From Fallopia convolvulus (Eukaryota; Streptophyta; Magnoliopsida; Caryophyllales; Polygonaceae): a stretch of 64,000 nt of DNA. Of the stretch, positions 57,454 to 64,000 are shown piece by piece. The stretch covers positions 43,618,707 through 43,682,706 of the forward strand of contig OZ024736.1 in NCBI GenBank assembly GCA_964016875.1. The letters run 5' to 3'. The notes below the pieces were generated by a model. It was not told the DNA's origin and did no database searches. It worked only from the letters and a program-made list of their open reading frames with translations. The position numbers and the translations under genes are program-made. Position 1 is the stretch's first letter. Every line of letters starts with the position of its first letter.

Positions 57454-59521
57454 AAGGTCCTCCCCTCCCCTTATGTTTTTTCCAAAATTTCAACTAGTAT
57501 CAACACATTCAACTATCACATCCGAACACTCATGTTCATTTCAACTACATAAACTCGTTTCAACTCCCATTTCAACTCTGACGAACGGAGCCTGCAAATT
57601 GTTTTCATCCCCGTGTCTTAAAAATTAATTTCATTCCATTTTTAGGGATTTCCTCCAATGGATTCTTTATTAACGTGTATATTTTATTTCATTTTTTTAT
57701 TGTAATCTTAAACCCTACAAAAATTGAAATCAATCAAAAGAAATTGTGAAATAAGTTCAAGTTATACAACATGCTTAGTTTCTTGATAGGGGATTCCATG
57801 CGGCTCTCCTTGACGAGGTGGGGTGGGACTTCTATCTCATCTCCATGACTCCATCCTCATTTAGAATCACCATTTTAAACCCCTGATGAATTTTTTTCAC
57901 GAGGAACGTGAATTTCCCCCTTCATTACCATACTTAATTCAAACCCGACTAACATAAACTCATTCAATTTGACTAGCGGACCCAAACTCGACCTGAAAAG
58001 TCTTATAATATATTAATATACTTATATAATTGGAACAATATTGTATTATTGATTCCATGCGGTTTCTTGATAGAGGCTTGCACCTTGTTTTGAATTATCT
58101 TACTCTTTTTATACGAAGATCGACATTGCAGAAAATACAAAAATGAAAAAGGGAAGAAGGAGACTCGAGGGGAAGCAGCACTTTGGAGTTAACTAGATGA
58201 GAATGGTAAAAAGGCACGACCCAAGCTGATTTTTAAGATATGGCTCCACTTTATTAAGCTATTTGCATGTGGTTGGGCTCGGTAAGCCCCACCACTCCTT
58301 GTTACTGTAGGTCAATTGCTAAAAATAGTTTTGAAGTTGTGAAAAAGTAGTCTCTTATAGCTAGAGTACTGCATGACAATCCCTACCCTAAATATCATTG
58401 GAGACCTTTTTTATCATTATGATTGGAGATCTATATGTTGTATTGTCATTTAGGAATAGTATAGATTAATTATATATGAATAATTCCGACCAAAAGAAAG
58501 ATTAATTATGAATAATTTTACTGTTAAATACAATATGGCTTACCATGAACGATATATATATTTCGATAATGCTTAGGATAGTAATTATAATAACCCATGT
58601 CATAATTAATTAAGGCTATTTTCAGCAATGAATTCCAAAGATGGGATTGTTTTCTCTCGTTTCACCTTTATTCCTAGAAAGGAATTCGAAGTAAGAAAAA
58701 ATAGGGTGGATTAAGGTTCTTTACTTTTGCTTCATCCACAAGTCGAATGTAGTGCCCCCCCCTACCATAGTACCATCACTTATAAAAATAAGTAAACCAA
58801 AATTAAATATGTCACCACTCACCACCATATTTGTTAAACGCGTTATTGCAGGTAAGAACAACCGTTAAATCACGTATTAAATTCATAAAAAATATTGTAA
58901 GGTTTATCATTCCATTAGTTTACTGATAACACACAATATATATACACCAACATCAAAATGAGCCTAATGATTTTATATTGGATTATTGCCATTTTAACTA
59001 CCAAAAGATCATCTAGTAGACTATTAGACTAATACCCTTTTTCAGGGGAGAAGTGAAAAGGAATCTTCCTTGATGGTTTTCGTTCATACACATCCCATAT
59101 GCCCATATTTCATGGTCGTTGTTGATGGGACACAACGCCTTCTTCCGTAGCTTTCAATACTCCAAACTGTCATTATCTTTAGGATCTTGGGTTTCATGCC
59201 GCCAACAATTTGGGCCTGGCCCAAATCCCAAGCCCATCAATTTCATAACTTGTAGCCTATCTATATACACTTGGCCAACTTTCCTTGGCAATGTAACTTG
59301 CTAATAAAGCTAGTAACAAGACCAGTAAGACACTAATCAAATTCCATGGTTCTAATTTCTATCATTGCACCAGAAAAAGGATGCACATACATATTAAGCA
59401 AAAAGTTTTTAAAAAAAACCTTCAAAATGACTCAATCAAAGATCCAGCCGCAGATAGTATTTTTTTTTTTTTTTATCTAGTGTGTGGAATGGTTTTAATT
59501 ACTAGGATAAATAAATAAAGG
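57454..59521. other. Intergenic, no gene recognised
   Basis: AT-rich spacer and the 3' flank of the sugar transporter gene. One notable item is the palindrome TTTGGGCC-T-GGCCCAAA at 59209-59225, a doubled site II motif. The open frame around it (59119-59304) has no family resemblance I recognise. Confidence 0.5.
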
Positions 59522-62500
59522 TCATTGTCTAAAAGAGGCTTGAATCTCCTCCAATGAGCGCTCTTTGGTCTCCGGAACCCATACGTAAATGAAGGCCAGT
59601 GCGAATGCCGACACTACCATGTACATGCTGAATGTTCCTGTTACCCACAAGTATTTTAATTAATCAATTAATTAATGCTGAAAAGTCAATTCTTAAAACA
59701 ATGGACTCGTAAATTAATTACTGTAAATAATTACCTCCGGAACTCCAGTTCAAGAGCAAGTTTGCAGTCATAGTGACGACCCACGCCACTAACCAATTGG
59801 CTAGTGTTGCCATGCTTCCCGCTAGCCCTTTTATGTTAATTGGAAGGATCTGCATTTTAATTTGCATCAAAATCCCATCATTTCCATTTTCATGAATATA
59901 TATAATTAAGTTCATTTCTATACTCTATCAAGGATTAATTAATTGATTACCTCTGACATTATAATCCACGGAATAGCGCCCATGCCTAGAGAGAATGATA
60001 CAACCATAGCCTGAAATGAATAGACATTAAATAATTTGTTGGGCAGATTAATTTGTTAATAGGAGTCGCATATGATAAACGTACCAAAACCCCGGCAACT
60101 GAGAGGATTGAGCATACATTGTACAATGTTGTCTCATCAGACACTGCATCCTGCAATATTCAATTAATGTACCTTTCATTTTGTGATTACTTTATAGTCT
60201 AGATTAATTATTAATTAATTAATTAGAAAAAGGTGTAGACAAGCTCCAGCAAACCTTGACGAAAAAGGAAACAGCAACCACCAAATGGCTAACGGTCATC
60301 CCAGCCGAAGAAATCTATATATAAGAAAGAATAAGTGCGTATTAATTATGATAGGAGTGAAATTCTGCTCAACTCTCACAGAATATATGTACTCCTCCCG
60401 ATCGAACATCTGTGTTGTTTTATGTTTTACGCAGTTAATTAGAAGTGATGTATGAGAATTGTTAGTAAAATTTGTTCAATATTTTTCATTTATAGGTCTA
60501 AAAAAATTAGTAAATTTTTAAAAAGTGATAAGATTGGAAAAAAACTTTAAAATTTTAAGTGTAATTAATGTTTTTCTGAAATTTGTGTCAAAAGCTAAAA
60601 TAATACTTCATTCTGTTCGGAAAGAGTATGTGTGAGTGTGAATGATACTTTCAAAATGCAAGGAAATCCGGCCATGAGCTCAATCAAACTCACAATTAGA
60701 AGAAGCCTTCGACCAGCTTTATCTACCAACCATGTAGTCACCACAGTTGCCAAAACCTAATTCAATTCCACCAAAATCAAGCAATGTTTAACTAATTAAT
60801 GAACATGCAAGCAAATTATAACCTAATTCTTTCTCACCTGAGCAGCACCAAGCCCAAATGTTACAACATTAGTAGACGTAACCCCTAACCAAAATCAAAC
60901 CATCACTTAGCTCCACAATGTATAATATGAATACTGAAGAAGCCAAAATGCATATAATTATCCAGTTTAATTAGCTTATTACCAGCATCTTCAAAAATGG
61001 TACTGGAATAGAACAGGACACCGTTGATCCCACTAAGTTGTTGCAACACTAATAGTCCATTTCCTATCTGGAAAACAACACATATTTCAATACTCTTGAT
61101 ATTTACTACTACTCCTTTTTGATGTGAATGATATGAATTCAATTACCATCAATGGAAGCCAATATCTTCTCAATTTGAGCTCTGCAAATCTTATTGTGCT
61201 ACCCCTTCTTTTTGATGATTCAACAGTCCTCTGCATATAAGGCACATTATGGCCAACATTCCCTAGATATAGCATATAAAACTACAAGTACAGTTTTATT
61301 TCGTTACCTTTATGTCATTAACTTCAGAAGTGATGTCAGTATCAAATCCACGAAGAACTTGCAAAGATGCCTCAAACTCTTCAATCATGCCCATTTTTGC
61401 CTATTAATATGGTGCCAAGTTAAGCATTTATCACTAAAAACATCATTAATTACATCCAAATCGAGTAAACAATCAACCAAAAAACTTACCAGCCACCGGG
61501 GAGATTCCGGGATGAAGAATAGCCCAGGTATCAGCACAGTACATGGCAATATTCCTGAAGAAAGACAAGTCCATTATGCAAATTCTCAATGAAAATGCAA
61601 CTTTTTAATCAATGTAGATAGCATCAAGAAGGCTTACCTATAACTGCAAGCACTCTCCATTCGACGAAAAGTCCCAGCAAATAAACCAGCATTATGCCTA
61701 TAGTGACTGAAAGCTAACAGACAAGCAACAAGTATCAAAATTGGATCATAAGTTAGTGAATTCAAGTTCATAATTCCATAAGTGACAGTCAAAATCAAAA
61801 ATACAATCGCAACAAAAAATATAGATGGGTCAACCTGATTGACAGAACCCAAGGCTCCTCGCCATTTCTGAGGTGCAATTTCAGCAATATACACAGGTAC
61901 CTAAAATCAATCACAAGAAGTAATTAATCAAGATCTTGTCTTTGACCAAATGATATCAAGACATGGAAAAATGTGGGAGTTCTAAAACAAAAGGCACCGT
62001 GTAAGATATGACTCCCACGCCGAATCCTTCAAGAAGTCTTCCCATGTACAAGAAGGATGAATCCTGACAATGGCAAATCAACCCAATTGACTCTAAAGAT
62101 CAAGATTACACATTAGGAGAACTGTAATATTGTTACCATCAGGGAAGAACTTAACTTACTCTGGCTACTGATATAGCCACCCACCCAAGTATGTTAGGAA
62201 TAGCGGCAATCATCAAAGACTGAAAACATAACATAACAAGTAATACATATCAAATATCCAAATGCAGTTCAGTTCAAGTCATGTAAATGCAATCTTAGCA
62301 AGTGAGCAATTTACCCCTTTACGGCCAATATACTCAGAAATTTGACCGCTAGCGATTGCTCCAACCATGGCACCCACATTCGACAACGACCCAAAAATAG
62401 AAAACTGACCAAAGACATTAAACTTGTTTAAAAGTCAACTATCAAATTGATCGAGCAAAACACTAATTACATCAAAGTGGTACCTCTGAAACCGTTAGGC

Positions 62501-62862
62501 CTAGTTCTTGTGTGATGGCAGATTGCGTTGGAGACGAATAGCCAGCCTAAGGAAGGAAACAAAACAGATTATTAATTTATGGATTTGAAAAGAGAATTTG
62601 CATTGCAGCTTGAAATTGATTAATCAAGAAAGCAGGATCAAAGATAGATCATTACGGTGAAACCAAATTGGATAGTGCCTAAAGCAACGATGAGAACGCA
62701 AGCAACGACGGAGACGGAGTTTTCTTGAATAGGAGGCATGGCGCCGATTCCACTGTTTTGTCTAGACCCCATTCCTGCAGGTTGGATCTTGTACCAACTC
62801 CCCGTATGCAGAAACGGCTTCTTCAGATCTCCTCCAGCTTCATGATCGTTGCTCGAGCTCAT
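59522..62862 (-). CDS. ERDL6: ERD6-like sugar transporter (vacuolar glucose exporter type)
   Basis: Major-facilitator sugar/proton symporter; Arabidopsis ERDL6 exports glucose from the vacuole. Eighteen exons: 62862-62656, 62546-62484, 62404-62315, 62219-62160, 62063-61998, 61900-61835, 61713-61638, 61554-61490, 61400-61308, 61230-61147, 61067-60983, 60884-60838, 60756-60694, 60314-60255, 60150-60085, 60010-59951, 59849-59735, 59637-59522; sum 1482 nt, 493 residues. Landmarks: N-terminal KKPFLHTGSWY with a dileucine-like region, GYSSPTQSAITQELG, EYIGRKG, GRLLEGFGVG, PESPRWLAKMGM, QQLSGINGVLFYSS, DKAGRR, and the PETKERSLEEIQ end; twelve membrane helices. ATG 62862 is used since no ATG precedes it in frame. 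An insert (AGMGSRQNSGIG) in the cytosolic start is slightly longer than in Arabidopsis. Confidence 0.94.
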
Positions 62863-63300
62863 CTTGATAGGCAAGTTGAAGAACTAGAGGGCAATTCAGA
62901 AGGTGCAAATCGGATTTTCGCGGCAAAAATAGAGGGCAGGGGTGGGTACGTCGGAAGCACGGAAACTGTCAGTTGGCTACTGTATTGAATCGGTGATGAT
63001 TAATCCCGACCGTTCGATCACAGTTGCTCGTTTTTGTGTTTCTTTCTTTAAATATTCGGTGAGATGTTTATCGGATTGTGTAGATTGCTTGATTGGGGAT
63101 GGGAAGTAGGTGGGCGACCACCTTCTTCTTAAGAGTCTTTTGTTTAAACAATTCCTCTTGACCTGTCATTCTAGGTCATGTTTGTTTCTATAATAAAAAT
63201 TCTTGGAACATTCGTATTTTCACGGTTTTTCTCAGTTTTGGTGCAGTTTTGATAATAATAAACTTTGTTGGTATAACTTAACTTGCTTCTGCATGTAAGT
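62863..63300. other. Promoter and leader of the ERD6-like gene
   Basis: Upstream of the minus-strand transporter. AT-rich above 63020; no coding sequence seen. Confidence 0.5.
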
Positions 63301-64000
63301 GTTTCGGAAAAAAAAGGTACATCATCAAGAGTGAAAGAACGTTGTAAGAAACAATGCAGGGAACGAGTGACAAAGTTATGAAGCGTGTCTCGAAAGGACG
63401 CAACTTTCTATTTATGGCAAGTTACCAAATCTTCTACGAGCAATCTTCCACGAAGATATGACAGCTTTGCTCGGTTGCTTAAGAGGATCAAGGAAGGATA
63501 AGATCAAGCTTGCACGATCTTATCTAGGAAATCCTAAAAATCATCATAAAATACTTTCTCCTATTTTTTTGGAATTTGTTAAGTGGAATATCAACGCATT
63601 TAGGCAAGAATTGCATGAGATCAGACTTGATATTTATTATATAAAGTTGGGTTATATCTATGGTTAAGTAAGGTGATAACGATGAACTTGAGAAAAGAGC
63701 TTTTTCAAGTGTTCGAGTGTGTGTGGCTTTTTCCGGTGGAAAATCCACATTTGAGTGAGTATTCGGGTCAATAATTTACTTTCATTTGGGTTTACAATTA
63801 GGGTAGAAGAAGTCTAGTTTGTTGAACTTTGGTTTGTGCCTTGTAACCGTTGAAACTTAATATAAAGTATTTTAGTGAAATCCTTTGAGAAGGAGTCTCA
63901 GTGGTAGAGGTTTTTCTTTCTACGATTTGTTGGTCGGTCAGATAGTTTCCTCTCTAAATAATATGTTCTTATTATTGCTTATTTCTGCTGCCCAGGGAAC
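63301..64000 (+). mobile_element. Probable LTR fragment of a copia-like retrotransposon (cut by window end)
   Basis: The stretch has features usual for the R-U5 part of plant copia LTRs: TATATAAAGTTGGG-like TATA region near 63637, then TTGAAACTTAATATAAAG, AGTGAAATCCTTTGAGAAGG and GTCTCAGTGGTAGAGG, followed by a pyrimidine-rich end (TTTCTGCTGCC). There is no coding sequence. The LTR boundaries, primer site and gag lie outside or were not found, so this is a resemblance call. Confidence 0.35.

Noticed and set aside
59119..59304. 61-codon plus-strand frame with a GGGCC palindrome
   Set aside because: No recognised domain, start context or neighbours; length is expected by chance.

Overview
The window reads as nuclear DNA of a eudicot plant. 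Its genes have many short GT-AG introns, AT-rich introns and spacers, chloroplast transit peptides and plant-type gene families, interspersed with plant transposons. I cannot name the species from sequence alone.

Layout: a small secreted CEP-type peptide gene (342-641, +); uroporphyrinogen-III synthase (about 1673-4945, +), converging on plastid octanoyltransferase LIP2p (6820-5394, -); Mediator subunit MED18 (9602-8012, -); a repeat-rich stretch (9.66-13.3 kb) with a dispersed repeat, a Helitron-like end, a dead LINE and a SINE; a DA1-type LIM peptidase (13874-16077, +); a MATE transporter (17153-19939, +); a MULE-like non-autonomous element carrying a tRNA-like cloverleaf (about 20.04-23.04 kb); plastid ribosomal protein S9 (23750-25093, +); a 5'-truncated LINE with a 17-bp target duplication (26.8-28.9 kb); an ARIADNE RBR ubiquitin ligase (31083-35870, +); a 60-bp minisatellite; a head-to-head F-box/LRR pair, one intact and one dead; a very GC-rich ELO-like gene (41455-42387, +); a 17-exon leishmanolysin-type metallopeptidase (50026-43734, -); a PIF/Harbinger transposon lying inside an older hAT-type element (50.8-53.4 kb); several MITEs (55-57.5 kb); and an ERD6-like sugar transporter with 18 exons (62862-59522, -). 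The right edge looks like part of an LTR.

The genes are a normal mosaic of unrelated plant loci, not an operon or a dedicated system. Several products are plastid-directed: UROS in tetrapyrrole synthesis, LIP2p in lipoylation and S9 in translation. Others concern growth and protein turnover (CEP peptide, DA1, ARIADNE, F-box), transport (MATE, ERD6-like) or transcription (MED18).

The most unusual signals are: an inverted partial duplication of MED18 that would let its own pre-mRNA fold into a hairpin of about 150 bp over an exon donor site; an apparent one-base frameshift between the transit peptide and catalytic part of UROS; an ELO-like protein lacking the histidine box in an isolated GC-rich coding block; a shared sequence module in three otherwise different repeats; and a tRNA-like structure inside a DNA transposon. 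Exon borders were placed by hand from GT/AG sites, reading frame and remembered family alignments. Every coding exon set given as intact keeps an open frame when summed; the exception is UROS.
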